Source: Varibaculum massiliense
Lineage (GTDB): Bacteria; Actinomycetota; Actinomycetes; Actinomycetales; Actinomycetaceae
DNA length: 64,000 nucleotides
Assembly (NCBI RefSeq): GCF_900106855.1
Contig: NZ_FNWI01000004.1
Span: forward strand, 1,426,001-1,490,000
Reading direction: 5' to 3'
The notes beneath the pieces are model-generated. The model was not told the DNA's origin and ran no database searches. It saw only the letters and a program-made list of their open reading frames with translations. Positions 17,156 to 25,292 of this stretch are shown in pieces (the first letter of the stretch is position 1; each line of letters begins with the position of its first letter). Both the position numbers and the translations under genes were made by a program.

Positions 17156-18067
17156 TCAATTTTCGTTATCGCGATACTTCTTTAGGTCTTCCTCTTTGCC
17201 CTCAAGCTTCTTTTTCTTGTGCTGTTTGGCGACCTCGCCGGCAAAATCAGGCACATATTTAGAAACCGCCACCGAGGGGCGTACGTAACCGTTGGAGTTA
17301 GGACGCGGAGGAAGTTTAATCGGTTCCGCCTGCTTTTCAATCTCGGTATAGGGGATGGAACTGAGGAAATGGTGAATCATATTCAGTCGCGCCTGCTTCT
17401 TGGAATCAGAAAGCACGTGATGCCAAGGCGCCACCGAAGTGTCGGTATGCACCATCATGTCGTCCTTGGCGCGCGAATAATCTTCCCAACGGGTGATGGA
17501 CTCTAAATCCATGGGGGAGAGTTTCCATTGGCGTAAAGGATCGCCTAGGCGGGATTTGAAACGCTTGTACTGTACTTTGTCAGACACGCTGAACCAGTAT
17601 TTGCGCAGGTAGATTCCATCCTCGACTAGCATTTGTTCAAAAATGGGGCATTGGCGCATGAACAGCTGCACCTGTTCGGGGCGGGCAAATCCCATTACTT
17701 TTTCTACCCCGGCGCGGTTATACCAAGACCGGTCAAAGAGGACGATTTCCCCGGCAGCGGGCAGATGTTCGATATAGCGCTGGAAGTACCATTGGGTTTC
17801 TTGCCGTTCCGTAGGTTTAGGCAGAGCCACAATCCGAGCCACCCGCGGGGACAGGTATTCGGTCATCCGTTTAATAGTGCCGCCTTTACCGGCCGCATCG
17901 CGCCCCTCGAAAATAACTACGATTCGCGCTCCGGTGGCTTTCACCCAGGTTTGTAGTTTTCCCAGTTCACCTTGCAAACGGTAAAGCTCGGCTTCGTAAA
18001 CTTTATTAGGGATTTTCTGTACCTTGATTTCGTCAGCTTCGCTAATCCCGTTTTCTTTATGGCTCAT
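17156..18067 (-). CDS. ppk2: Polyphosphate kinase 2 family protein
   Basis: A 303-residue PPK2 enzyme that moves phosphate between polyphosphate and nucleotides. Walker A is FEGRDAAGKGGTIKRM near residue 50, Walker B-like EIVLFDRSWYNRAGVE near residue 110, and the lid segment includes QCPIFEQMLVEDGIYLRKYW. This form fits one-domain class I/II PPK2 that phosphorylates NDP or NMP. GGGAG seven bases before ATG (complement 18065-18067) decides the start; the frame is open eight codons further. The C-terminus is strongly charged (KKKKLEGKEEDLKK). A polyphosphate glucokinase is encoded at 32221-32979. Confidence 0.92.
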   Translation of the reverse strand: MSHKENGISEADEIKVQKIPNKVYEAELYRLQGELGKLQTWVKATGARIVVIFEGRDAAGKGGTIKRMTEYLSPRVARIVALPKPTERQETQWYFQRYIEHLPAAGEIVLFDRSWYNRAGVEKVMGFARPEQVQLFMRQCPIFEQMLVEDGIYLRKYWFSVSDKVQYKRFKSRLGDPLRQWKLSPMDLESITRWEDYSRAKDDMMVHTDTSVAPWHHVLSDSKKQARLNMIHHFLSSIPYTEIEKQAEPIKLPPRPNSNGYVRPSVAVSKYVPDFAGEVAKQHKKKKLEGKEEDLKKYRDNEN

Positions 18068-18189
18068 CTGTTTCTCCCGAATCGGCGTCAATTCTTAGGT
18101 TAGAACAGGGATGGGGTGCTCGGGGCAAAATGGGGAGCAGATTTGTCAAGGGGTAGGCGCGCAAGGGCAAAACGGGATAATTTGGGGTT

Positions 18190-18831
18190 ATGGAATTTAA
18201 AGTCATTGATCATCCACTGGTCAAACATAAATTAACCGTTCTGCGTGATAAAGACACCCCATCATCAGTGTTTCGGCAACTGGTTGATGAACTGGTTACC
18301 CTGCTGGCTTACGAGGCCACGCGGCATGTGCGGGTTAGCCCCAAACAGATAGAAACCCCGATTCAACCGATGGAGGGCGAAACTCTTTCGGCTCCGCGTC
18401 CAATCGTGATCCCGATTCTGCGTGCCGGTTTGGGAATGCTATACGGCATGACCGCGCTGCTGCCCACGGCAGAAGTCGGTTTCCTGGGGATGAAGCGGGA
18501 CGAAAAAACCTTGGCAATCGAGACTTACGCGAATCGTCTGCCCCAGGATTTAACTGACCGGCAAGTATTCCTGGTTGATCCCATGCTTGCAACCGGCGGT
18601 ACCTTGGTGGCAGCCATCGATTACGCCTTGGAGCGAGGCGCCCGGGACGTTACCTGCATCTGCCTAGTGGCGGCGCCCGAAGGAGTTAAGCACGTAGAGG
18701 AACACGTCGGTCAGCGGGCAAATGTCACCGTGGTGGTGGCGGCTCTGGATGAGGGACTCACCCCCGAAGCCTATATTCGTCCTGGTCTAGGCGATGCCGG
18801 CGATCGTTTGTATGGGCTGGTAGATCACTAG
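18190..18831 (+). CDS. upp: Uracil phosphoribosyltransferase
   Basis: A 213-residue enzyme joining uracil and PRPP to UMP in pyrimidine salvage. The PRPP loop is [13 protein letters not shown] near residue 130 and the C-terminal uracil-binding segment [12 protein letters not shown] is intact. It is divergent from ppk2 with about 120 bases between the starts. It could work with the nucleoside hydrolase at 11581, which would release uracil from uridine. Confidence 0.95.
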   Translation: MEFKVIDHPLVKHKLTVLRDKDTPSSVFRQLVDELVTLLAYEATRHVRVSPKQIETPIQPMEGETLSAPRPIVIPILRAGLGMLYGMTALLPTAEVGFLGMKRDEKTLAIETYANRLPQDLTDRQVFLVDPMLATGGTLVAAIDYALERGARDVTCICLVAAPEGVKHVEEHVGQRANVTVVVAALDEGLTPEAYIRPGLGDAGDRLYGLVDH

Positions 18832-19106
18832 TTTCGCCTGACGGCGCTTTGGCGCGGCTGCACGTCGAGGTTGCTTGACTCGGTAGCGATGCCGGTGAGG
18901 TGGTTGCTTGACTGCTGCATTGACCGGTCAAGTTGCCGCGGGAGTGGTCACATTTCGCGTCCAAAGTTTAGTTCTGGTACGTATTTCCGCTAAACTTTTG
19001 AAAGTCTGTTCATACAGATTTCGGTGGCGGTTCCTCGCTTTACGCCTCAGGTACCTACGGTGCCTTCGGCCGCGAGTAACCACACCAACAACTGAATACA
19101 GTACCT

Positions 19107-19191
19107 GGTAGCGTGTCCGAGCGGCCGAAGGTGCAGCACTCGAAATGCTGTGTGGGGCAACCCACCGTGGGTTCAAATCCCACCGCTACCG
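19107..19191 (+). tRNA. tRNA-Ser (anticodon CGA)
   Basis: Acceptor GGTAGCG/CGCTACC, anticodon stem GCAGCA..TGCTGT with loop CTCGAAA, long variable arm as expected for Ser, T-loop GGTTCAAATCC, discriminator G. CCA is not encoded. Confidence 0.95.
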
Positions 19192-19197
19192 CAAGGA

Positions 19198-19235
19198 GAA
19201 AAATGCCCCGAGCGCTTGCGCTTGAGGGCATTTTT
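19198..19235 (+). terminator. Terminator after tRNA-Ser
   Basis: AAAAATGCCC at 19198-19207 pairs with GGGCATTTTT at 19226-19235, with an inner GAGCGC/GCGCTT-type loop and a T run. Confidence 0.8.
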
Positions 19236-19291
19236 CGACGCAGCGGTATGTAAAGCCGCGTAGCGGTTTTACTAATACCGCAATGTGATGT

Positions 19292-19328
19292 CCCGCGAGA
19301 TATGTCCGCATATCTCGCGGGTTTTTTT
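19292..19328 (+). terminator. Strong Rho-independent terminator
   Basis: CCCGCGAGATATG at 19292-19304, loop TCCG, perfect complement at 19309-19321, then seven T. It is the second terminator within 130 bases of tRNA-Ser, separated by another imperfect hairpin (CGGTAT...ATACCG, 19244-19280). Confidence 0.85.
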
Positions 19329-19342
19329 GGGTTTTTGGGGTG

Positions 19343-19410
19343 GGTGTTTCGGGTCATTTGTCCGTTTTTGGGTTTGGGGTGTTTCAGGACATTTGTCCGT
19401 TTTTGGGTTG
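19343..19410. repeat. Two 35-base direct repeats in a G/T-rich stretch
   Basis: Copies starting at 19343 and 19378 share GGTGTTTC and CATTTGTCCGTTTTTGGGTT. The second contains the palindrome GGACATTTGTCC. The + strand of 19321-19450 is almost all G and T. Apart from the terminators and these repeats, 19192-19506 holds nothing I can call. Confidence 0.55.
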
Positions 19411-19506
19411 GTAGGTTTTGTTGGGGTTGATGGTGTGTTCGGCGATGATTTCGGGCTAATGACCATGATTTCCCCGGCAACCAGATATGACGTTAGAAAC
19501 TTGGAA

Positions 19507-19542
19507 TTTCAACATCAATTTGATGTATAATAGATGTTGAAA
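19507..19542. promoter_or_regulatory. brnTA promoter and nested-palindrome operator
   Basis: Perfect TATAAT at 19526-19531. TTTCAACATC (19507-19516) and GATGTTGAAA (19533-19542) are a perfect inverted repeat around it, and ACATCA/TGATGT (19512-19517, 19521-19526) is a second, nested one. This is a good binding site for the BrnA antitoxin. Confidence 0.75.
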
Positions 19543-19557
19543 GCAGGGGTGTTTGAG

Positions 19558-19830
19558 GTGGAATTTGAGTATGACCCGCGCAAGAGCGACGCTAATCTGT
19601 CTAAACACGGCATTAGTTTTGTTCAAAGCCAGAAGCTGTGGACACAGGGGAAAACGGTAACTTTTAACTCGATTAATGCAGGTAATGACGAATCAAGGCA
19701 AATAACTATTGGAAAAATAGAGGGTAAATACTATAGCGCTATTACTACTCAGCGAGCAGGACGCACGCGGATAATTTCGGTACGGCGCGCCAGGCAGAAG
19801 GAGATAGAGATTTATGAGCAAAACATTTGA
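19558..19830 (+). CDS. brnT: BrnT-family toxin
   Basis: A 90-residue RelE-fold ribonuclease toxin that in characterised systems cleaves RNA and is neutralised by BrnA. The N-terminus EFEYDPRKSDANLSKHGISF is the BrnT/DUF497 signature, and the C-terminal RIISVRRARQKEIEIYE is the usual catalytic Arg-rich end. GTG 19558 is preferred to ATG 19534 because AGGGG sits eight bases upstream and because the ATG lies before the expected transcription start of the TATAAT at 19526. It overlaps brnA by 17 bases. Confidence 0.9.
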   Translation: MEFEYDPRKSDANLSKHGISFVQSQKLWTQGKTVTFNSINAGNDESRQITIGKIEGKYYSAITTQRAGRTRIISVRRARQKEIEIYEQNI

Positions 19831-20077
19831 TACCTTAATCGCCGAACAGATCGATAAAAAATTCGACGATGGTGAGGATGTCCTCGAATATTTTGACTTG
19901 GAAAACCCGCAGGTAAATTCCCCGCTGCGTTCGATTGAGCAGAAGCGGGTAACTCTCACCATGCCGGAGTGGATGATTCAGGGACTGGATAAGCAGGCGG
20001 CTGACCTGGCTATTTCTAGGAATGCAGTAATAAACACTTATCTGGCAGAAAGGCTGACGGAGCAAGCGGCCAGTTAG
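19814..20077 (+). CDS. brnA: BrnA-family antitoxin
   Basis: An 87-residue partner of BrnT. The N-terminal FDDGEDVLEYFDLENP is the family's toxin-binding segment; the C-terminal KRVTLTMPEWMIQGLDKQAADL followed by ISRNAVINTYLAERL is the ribbon-helix-helix DNA-binding domain. It probably represses the operon through the nested palindromes at 19507-19542. The start ATG lies inside the end of brnT. Confidence 0.92.
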   Translation: MSKTFDTLIAEQIDKKFDDGEDVLEYFDLENPQVNSPLRSIEQKRVTLTMPEWMIQGLDKQAADLAISRNAVINTYLAERLTEQAAS

Positions 20078-20116
20078 CCTCTGCGTAAGGTTTTACTCGC
20101 AGCCGGGCGCTATAAG

Positions 20117-21259
20117 GTGGAAACTACAGCTAGGGCTGCGGCCAAGATAGTAAATAGGCGGGGTACGGTGGGAAGACGTATAAAGCACAGGCAGGCGGTG
20201 CGCCCGCCGGCGCGGGGCGGAATCGACCCGGTGGGGTTCGTTTCTACCGGTCAGGAAACGTTAGAGCGGCAGTTGCAAGCCCGCCTGGAACGCAAACTAT
20301 CGCTGTCTACCGCCGAGATTGCGGATTTTGTTACGAAGGCGTTCGCGGCGGGGGATGTGGTGTCTCCCTTAGGGATCGCTTTATCCCCGGACAGCCAACT
20401 ATTGGCGGGGCAACGCTACTACTTGCATCGAGTGGCTCCCGACGAAGGAGCTGCCTTACCGAAGTTGCAGGTGCTTTGGGAGGGCGAGGGGGCAATTGTA
20501 GTAAATAAACCCGCTAGCCTGGCAACGATTCCCCGCGGCTCCTGGATTACCCGCTCGGTGGTGGTGGCTGCTCGCCGCCAGTTCCACAATGACCAGATCA
20601 GCGCCGCGCATCGTCTAGATCGGCTCACTACCGGATGCTTGTTGCTGACCCTAGATCCGAAATATCGGGCGCGTTACCAACAGCTATTTGACCGCCGGCA
20701 AGTAAAGAAAACCTACCTGGCGCGCAGCCGCGGCGGGGGTGGCCGGGGAGAAGCGGCGGCTCCCCAGGTGGGGGAGCGTTTCGATTTCCAGCTTCCGATG
20801 TATAAAGAAACCGGCTCGCTGACAGTATCGATAGGAGCGCCCCCGGCCGGGCGGAAGGTGACGCGCTGCCAAAGCCGTACCCGCGGCCTCGTCCTCGGAA
20901 AATTCCCCCTCCCCGAAAAGACAGAAAAGTCGGAGGGGGAGGAAAACGCAAACCCGGGCAGCCAGGGAACCGCGCCAGAAGAAGAACTGTTGTGGCAGTT
21001 AGAGCCGGAAACCGGGTTTACTCATCAGCTGCGTGCCACCTTGGCACATTTCGGGTATCCCCTGTTGGGTGATCCCCTCTATCCGGAAGTTTTGCCCGCA
21101 GATGCCCCGGAAAATATCGACCCTCAGCTATGCCTGCACGCCCACCAGCTGCAGTTTCCTGACCCGGAAAATTCCGGTACCACCGTAACTGTCACTGCCC
21201 CCACTCCCACCTGGGCAAACGGCTATGAAAGTGCTAACAACCTGAAGAGTCTGGAATGA
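20117..21259 (+). CDS. RluA-family RNA pseudouridine synthase
   Basis: Converts uridine to pseudouridine in rRNA or tRNA. The catalytic motif AHRLDRLTTGCLLL holds the nucleophilic Asp near residue 167; VNKPASLATIP is motif I and GFTHQLRATLAHFGYPLLGDPLY is the conserved C-terminal block. The middle (about residues 205-295) has a Gly/Glu/Arg-rich insert, making the protein longer than average at up to 380 residues. The start is uncertain: the first 35 residues are basic and the SD is weak (AAGGTGG at 20115 covers the start). Target site cannot be told from sequence. Confidence 0.88.
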   Translation: METTARAAAKIVNRRGTVGRRIKHRQAVRPPARGGIDPVGFVSTGQETLERQLQARLERKLSLSTAEIADFVTKAFAAGDVVSPLGIALSPDSQLLAGQRYYLHRVAPDEGAALPKLQVLWEGEGAIVVNKPASLATIPRGSWITRSVVVAARRQFHNDQISAAHRLDRLTTGCLLLTLDPKYRARYQQLFDRRQVKKTYLARSRGGGGRGEAAAPQVGERFDFQLPMYKETGSLTVSIGAPPAGRKVTRCQSRTRGLVLGKFPLPEKTEKSEGEENANPGSQGTAPEEELLWQLEPETGFTHQLRATLAHFGYPLLGDPLYPEVLPADAPENIDPQLCLHAHQLQFPDPENSGTTVTVTAPTPTWANGYESANNLKSLE

Positions 21260-21291
21260 CGGATGGCGCGCTAACCCGTAAGCTATAACCC

Positions 21292-22047
21292 ATGCGAGAA
21301 AGGCTGCCGTTTTTATTTATCCAATGCCGTCCCGCCGGAAAAATAGCGCGTGACGAGCTACAAACCATTGCTGAGGTCACCGGACTAAAGATTGGGCAGG
21401 AACTACGCTCTCACCTGCTGCCAGAAGAAACTGGCCTTGACCTGTTGCGCGACCTGGATATTGCGGGCGGGTACAGTGCAGTCATTATTTCGGGATCGCC
21501 CTTTCGGGCGCAGCAGCCAACTGGCTCCGAAGATCCTGTACAGCGGCAGCTATATAACCAGCTAATGCCGCTCATGCATTACCTGCTAGATCAGGATTTT
21601 CCCACCTTGGGGCTTTGCTACGGAATGCAAATGTTGGGGCAAGCGGCTGGCGCCACTTTAACCGACCGCACCGGGGAAGACCTGCAGGCGGTGGAGGTTA
21701 CTTTAACCGCGGAGGGGCAGGGAGACCCGGTGACCGGGCAGCTTGATCCGGTAATTCGCGGCTATACCGGACACGGGGATTCCCTGGCGGCACTTCCGGA
21801 GGGCGCAACTTTGCTTGGTAGCGGGAAACGTTGCCGCTACCAGCTACTTCGCTTTAAAAATAATCTGTATGGCACCCAGTTCCATCCGGAAATCACCACT
21901 GCAGGAATGCAAATCCGCATCGACCAATACGGGGACGCGTACTACGCGGCCGCTGAACGCGAAGCGGTCATCGCCCGCTGCATGACCCAAGATGTAACCA
22001 GTTCCCACCGGTTGCTGTCCGCTTTTACTGAACATTACCGTCGTTAG
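21292..22047 (+). CDS. Class I glutamine amidotransferase
   Basis: A 251-residue GATase1 domain protein. The nucleophile elbow is LGLCYGMQMLG with Cys near residue 119, and the His-Glu pair is GTQFHPE near residue 199. It resembles stand-alone GMP-synthase-type amidotransferases. It lies ten bases before a YbdK-type carboxylate-amine ligase, so the two may act in one pathway. Which acceptor receives the ammonia is unknown. Confidence 0.85.
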   Translation: MRERLPFLFIQCRPAGKIARDELQTIAEVTGLKIGQELRSHLLPEETGLDLLRDLDIAGGYSAVIISGSPFRAQQPTGSEDPVQRQLYNQLMPLMHYLLDQDFPTLGLCYGMQMLGQAAGATLTDRTGEDLQAVEVTLTAEGQGDPVTGQLDPVIRGYTGHGDSLAALPEGATLLGSGKRCRYQLLRFKNNLYGTQFHPEITTAGMQIRIDQYGDAYYAAAEREAVIARCMTQDVTSSHRLLSAFTEHYRR

Positions 22048-22057
22048 GAGGCACCTG

Positions 22058-23257
22058 ATGGGTATCGAATTTTCAAAATCTGAGCGTTCCACCATCGGTA
22101 TCGAATGGGAACTACAGCTAATCGACAAAGATTCGTTTGACCTGCGTCAATGCGCGAGCGCAGTGCTGGAGGAAGTGGAGCGGCTACATCCACAGAACCA
22201 GCTGGTGCATCGGGAAATGCTACTTAATACGGTAGAACTAATTTCCCGTCCTCGCCGCAACGTGCGCGATTGCATCATGGATTTGAAAGAGGGAATAAAC
22301 CTGGTGCGTCCGGTTACCTCCGCGCTGCGCGTAGAGTTAGCCTCCGCGGGATCCCACCCCTTCGCTAACCCCAGCTACCAGCAGGTTACCGATAGTAAAC
22401 GCTATGAAGAACTGGTCAATCGTACCCAATATTGGGGGCGCCAGATGCTACTTTTTGGAACCCATGTACATGTGGGGGTGGAAGACCGCAACAAAGTATT
22501 GCCCATACAAAACTATCTGACCAGCAAACTTGGTCATATTCAGGCGCTGTTTGCCTCTTCCCCTTACTGGGCGGGAGTCGACACCGGGTATTGCGACAAC
22601 CGGGCGATGGTATTCCAACAGCTACCTACTGCCGGCAAACCCTATCAATTTGAAACCTGGGAACAGCTGGAAGAGTTCACCTCCGGGATGCTAAAAACCG
22701 GGGTGATTGATTCCTTTGATGAGGTGCGCTGGGATATTCGCCCTTCCCCCAAGTTTGGCACTATTGAAGCGCGGGTAGCGGACGCCTCTTCCACTATCAA
22801 AGAGGTAGCAGCCTGCGCCGCACTTACGCAAGCCCTGGTAGAGACGGCTTCGCGGCAGCTAGACGCGGGTAAAGAACTGCCGGTACTGCCCGACTGGTTT
22901 GTGCGGGAAAACCGCTGGCGGGCTGCCCGCTACGGGATGGACGCCATCTTGATTGAGGACGTGCACGGGGAAGAAGCCCTGCTCAGCGAATCTCTGCCGG
23001 ATTGCCTCGAGAAACTGACTCCTGCCGCCGAAGATCTAGACTGCGCAGAAGAACTCTGGTCACTGCTCGACATCGTGAAACTAGGAGTCGGCTACCAGCG
23101 GCAACGTACTATTTTTGAGCGCACCAATTCCTATGAGGCGGTAGTAGCCTTCCTAATGGCAGAAATGGAGGCAGGCGAGCCGCTTGATCCCGCGCACTTC
23201 GTAGACAAATCCCTGCACCAAAGCGGGGTCAAAGGCTGGAAAGTCCGCGCCCGCTAA
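22058..23257 (+). CDS. Glutamate-cysteine ligase-like carboxylate-amine ligase (YbdK/GCS2 family)
   Basis: A 399-residue ATP-dependent ligase. The N-terminal TIGIEWELQLID, central LFGTHVHVGVEDR, and RWDIRPSPKFGTIEARVAD are the conserved ATP/Mg2+ and substrate segments of the GCS2 family. E. coli YbdK has weak gamma-glutamylcysteine activity, and actinobacterial relatives include EgtA and MshC-unrelated ligases, so the true product is open. TTAGGAGG seven bases before ATG 22058 fixes the start. It is probably cotranscribed with the upstream GATase. Its 3' side carries structured element A1. Confidence 0.88.
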   Translation: MGIEFSKSERSTIGIEWELQLIDKDSFDLRQCASAVLEEVERLHPQNQLVHREMLLNTVELISRPRRNVRDCIMDLKEGINLVRPVTSALRVELASAGSHPFANPSYQQVTDSKRYEELVNRTQYWGRQMLLFGTHVHVGVEDRNKVLPIQNYLTSKLGHIQALFASSPYWAGVDTGYCDNRAMVFQQLPTAGKPYQFETWEQLEEFTSGMLKTGVIDSFDEVRWDIRPSPKFGTIEARVADASSTIKEVAACAALTQALVETASRQLDAGKELPVLPDWFVRENRWRAARYGMDAILIEDVHGEEALLSESLPDCLEKLTPAAEDLDCAEELWSLLDIVKLGVGYQRQRTIFERTNSYEAVVAFLMAEMEAGEPLDPAHFVDKSLHQSGVKGWKVRAR

Positions 23258-23290
23258 ACACGCGAATCCGCAAGCACTAACGTTTCAAGA

Positions 23291-23370
23291 GGGCGCGGGA
23301 AAAGATACGAGAGGGGCTTGAGCCGAACTTGTTGAGGCTCACGGGGCCCCGGAGTGCTTTTCCCACGCCC
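23291..23370 (+). other. Structured intergenic element, family A copy 1
   Basis: GGGCG-c-GGGAAAAG at 23291-23304 pairs with CTTTTCCC-a-CGCCC at 23357-23370; inside, TGAGCC pairs with GGCTCA. The flanks of the inner stem, GATACGAGAGGGGCTTGA and CACGGGG.CCCCGGAGTGC, are identical in the second copy at 60904-60990, while both stems change in a compensating way. This suggests a conserved RNA structure; strand is a guess based on the upstream gene. Not matched to a known RNA family by eye. Confidence 0.6.
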
Positions 23371-23440
23371 GTTGCCAGGGGGCTGTTGCGCTGTTAGCAC
23401 GTTATTAGTACGGGGAAGGATTATAGCTGTTTGGCATCTG

Positions 23441-23554
23441 TAAGCGCGGGGGAGAGTTTTATCCGAGTGGGTGCGGTGGGCATAAGAAATCGGGGAGAGA
23501 CTTAGTCTCTCCCCGATTTCTTGGGCGGGAGGAAAAACTCTCCCCCACGCTTAA
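23441..23554. repeat. Intergenic repeat, family B copy 2, with internal 39-base palindrome
   Basis: Outer arms at 23441-23460 and 23535-23554 are inverted repeats of 20 bases with one mismatch, containing GGGGGAGAGTTTT. The inner ends ATCCGAGTGGG and GGGCGGGAGG match the copies at 3437 and 60799. In the middle, 23484-23522 is a perfect 19+19 palindrome around one T. Between convergent genes, it could act as a bidirectional terminator. Confidence 0.75.
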
Positions 23555-23557
23555 GTG

Positions 23558-25033
23558 TTACTGGTTCTCGCTAGCTCCCGTTTCGGCGGGAGCGTTTGCA
23601 GTAAACATGTCATGGTCAACGTGGTTGCGCACCACCAACCAGGCCAGTGCCAACACTACGGTCACCGAGGCGAACGCGATAATCGCTGCCGGCCCCAGAC
23701 CGCCCTCGAACCACATTAAAACAATCATTGAGGCAAACACCGCTAGCACTACGTAGTTGGTGTAAGGAGCCAAAGGAACATGGAACTTCGGACGCTGCAG
23801 CCCATTGCGGCGGCAGTGACGCACGAACAAGATATTCGAAATCATCACCGAACCCCACATGGAGCAAATCCCAATCCCCGCCATATAGGCGATGACGTCG
23901 AACGCCTCGGAAGGGTGAATCATGTTGATGATTACCCCCACCAAGCCGACAGTACCTGCAGCCACAATCGCCGCGTAAGGTACCGCGTTGCGGTTCATCC
24001 CCGCCAGGAAGCGTGGTGCCGAGCCGGAAACCGCTAGCGAACGCAAACCGCGACCACAGGTATAAAGTTCGGCGTTAATCGCGCTGGCTGCCGCGAGCAT
24101 CACCACGATATTCATGATGGTGCCGGCAGCGGGAATACCAATGGCGGTAAAGAAGGTTACGAAGGGGGATTCGTTCTTGTCATAGACGTTGTGGGGCAAC
24201 AGCAAAGTGAATAGCACAATACAACCCATGTAGAACAGCAAAATCCGCCACATCATAGAGTTAACTGCCCGGGGCAATTCTTTTTGGGGATCTTCGGCCT
24301 CACCAGCGGCGGCGCCCAAGTATTCGGTGCCACCGTAAGCAAACAGCACTCCCAGCGACATAGTGACCATGGTGAAAGCGCCCTTGGGGAAGAGACCGCC
24401 GTGCTCGGTAATCGCACCCACCCCCGGATGGTAAACCTGGCCGCCCACGGTCAGGTTTATGCCCAGAATCAAGACCACAACCGCTAAAAGCATGAAGATT
24501 ACAATCGCCGCGACCTTAATCATCGCGAACCAGAATTCGAATTCCCCGAAGAATTTAACGGAAGCGAGGTTAACTATCACCATCAGTGCCAAAGCGATGA
24601 AAGCCCAGCCCCACTGGGGAATCACCTGGAAAATCTTCCAGTAATGCATATAGTTAGCAATCGCGGTGATATCGGCCATCAGCGCCGAAGAATAGGTAAT
24701 AAAGGCAAACCAACCGGTGAAATAGGCTCCGCGTTCACCCATAAACTCGCGGGCGTGGGAAATAAACCCCCCTGAGGAGGGGCGATACAGGCTGAGTTCG
24801 GCCAGGGCGCGCAGCATCATATAGGCTACGGCGCCGCAGATTGCATAGACAATGGCTACTGAAGGACCGCCCTCAGAAATACGTCCGGAAGCCCCAAAAA
24901 ACAGGCCGGACCCAATGGCCCCGCCCAGCGCAATCATGCGCATGTGGCGAGACTTTAACCCTTTGCGGTATCCGACATCGGATTTGTCGCGGTGAGAGGC
25001 TGTCCCCGCTGCCGACGGTTGAGTTTCGCTCAT
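23558..25033 (-). CDS. Amino-acid permease (APC superfamily, AAT family)
   Basis: A 491-residue transporter with 12 helices. The N-terminal GLKSRHMRMIALGGAIGSGLFFGAS is the AAT-family helix 1 unwound substrate site, SLYRPSSGGFISHAREF and EYLGAAAGEAEDPQKELPRAVNSMMWRI are further signatures. It resembles the AnsP/GabP/AroP group, so asparagine, GABA or an aromatic amino acid are candidates. AGGAG seven bases before ATG (complement 25031-25033) decides the start over an upstream extension of 16 codons. Its 3' end faces the YbdK-type ligase across repeats A1 and B2. Confidence 0.9.
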   Translation of the reverse strand: MSETQPSAAGTASHRDKSDVGYRKGLKSRHMRMIALGGAIGSGLFFGASGRISEGGPSVAIVYAICGAVAYMMLRALAELSLYRPSSGGFISHAREFMGERGAYFTGWFAFITYSSALMADITAIANYMHYWKIFQVIPQWGWAFIALALMVIVNLASVKFFGEFEFWFAMIKVAAIVIFMLLAVVVLILGINLTVGGQVYHPGVGAITEHGGLFPKGAFTMVTMSLGVLFAYGGTEYLGAAAGEAEDPQKELPRAVNSMMWRILLFYMGCIVLFTLLLPHNVYDKNESPFVTFFTAIGIPAAGTIMNIVVMLAAASAINAELYTCGRGLRSLAVSGSAPRFLAGMNRNAVPYAAIVAAGTVGLVGVIINMIHPSEAFDVIAYMAGIGICSMWGSVMISNILFVRHCRRNGLQRPKFHVPLAPYTNYVVLAVFASMIVLMWFEGGLGPAAIIAFASVTVVLALAWLVVRNHVDHDMFTANAPAETGASENQ

Positions 25034-25195
25034 TAGATTTCTCCTAAGTTTTACCTTTTTGTACTCGATAACAGAGCACATAGGGAGTATAGGTGAGGTG
25101 CGTGCCAGACTTTAGAGGCAGTCAGCATTTGGAATCGGGCATCCAGCCACAAACTATTTAGGTAAAAGCCTCCTAGGTCACGGTAGACTAAAGAG

Positions 25196-25270
25196 GTAAC
25201 CGTGACTGGCGTAGGTGGGATACCACCGGGGAGCAAGTTGTTAATCAGTCGCTCGCCTGGGCTGATTCGG
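25196..25270 (+). ncRNA. ZTP (pfl) riboswitch
   Basis: GTGACTGGCGTAGGTGGG, then ATACCACCGGGGAGC, a variable stem, and GCTCGCCTGGGC match the pfl consensus, including the GAGC/GCTC stem and the CCTGGGC pseudoknot strand. It binds ZTP/ZMP, which build up when 10-formyl-THF is short, and turns on one-carbon genes; glyA and folD follow directly. No T-run terminator lies between it and the AAGGA of glyA at about 25281, so control of translation is likely. Confidence 0.93.
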
Positions 25271-25292
25271 CACTATTAATAAGGAAGAGTCA

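Noticed and set aside
19055-19480. A 141-codon minus-strand frame across tRNA-Ser
   Set aside because: Contains the well-known spurious 'VAVGFEPT' translation of a tRNA-Ser complement; it also runs through two terminators and the G/T-rich repeats.
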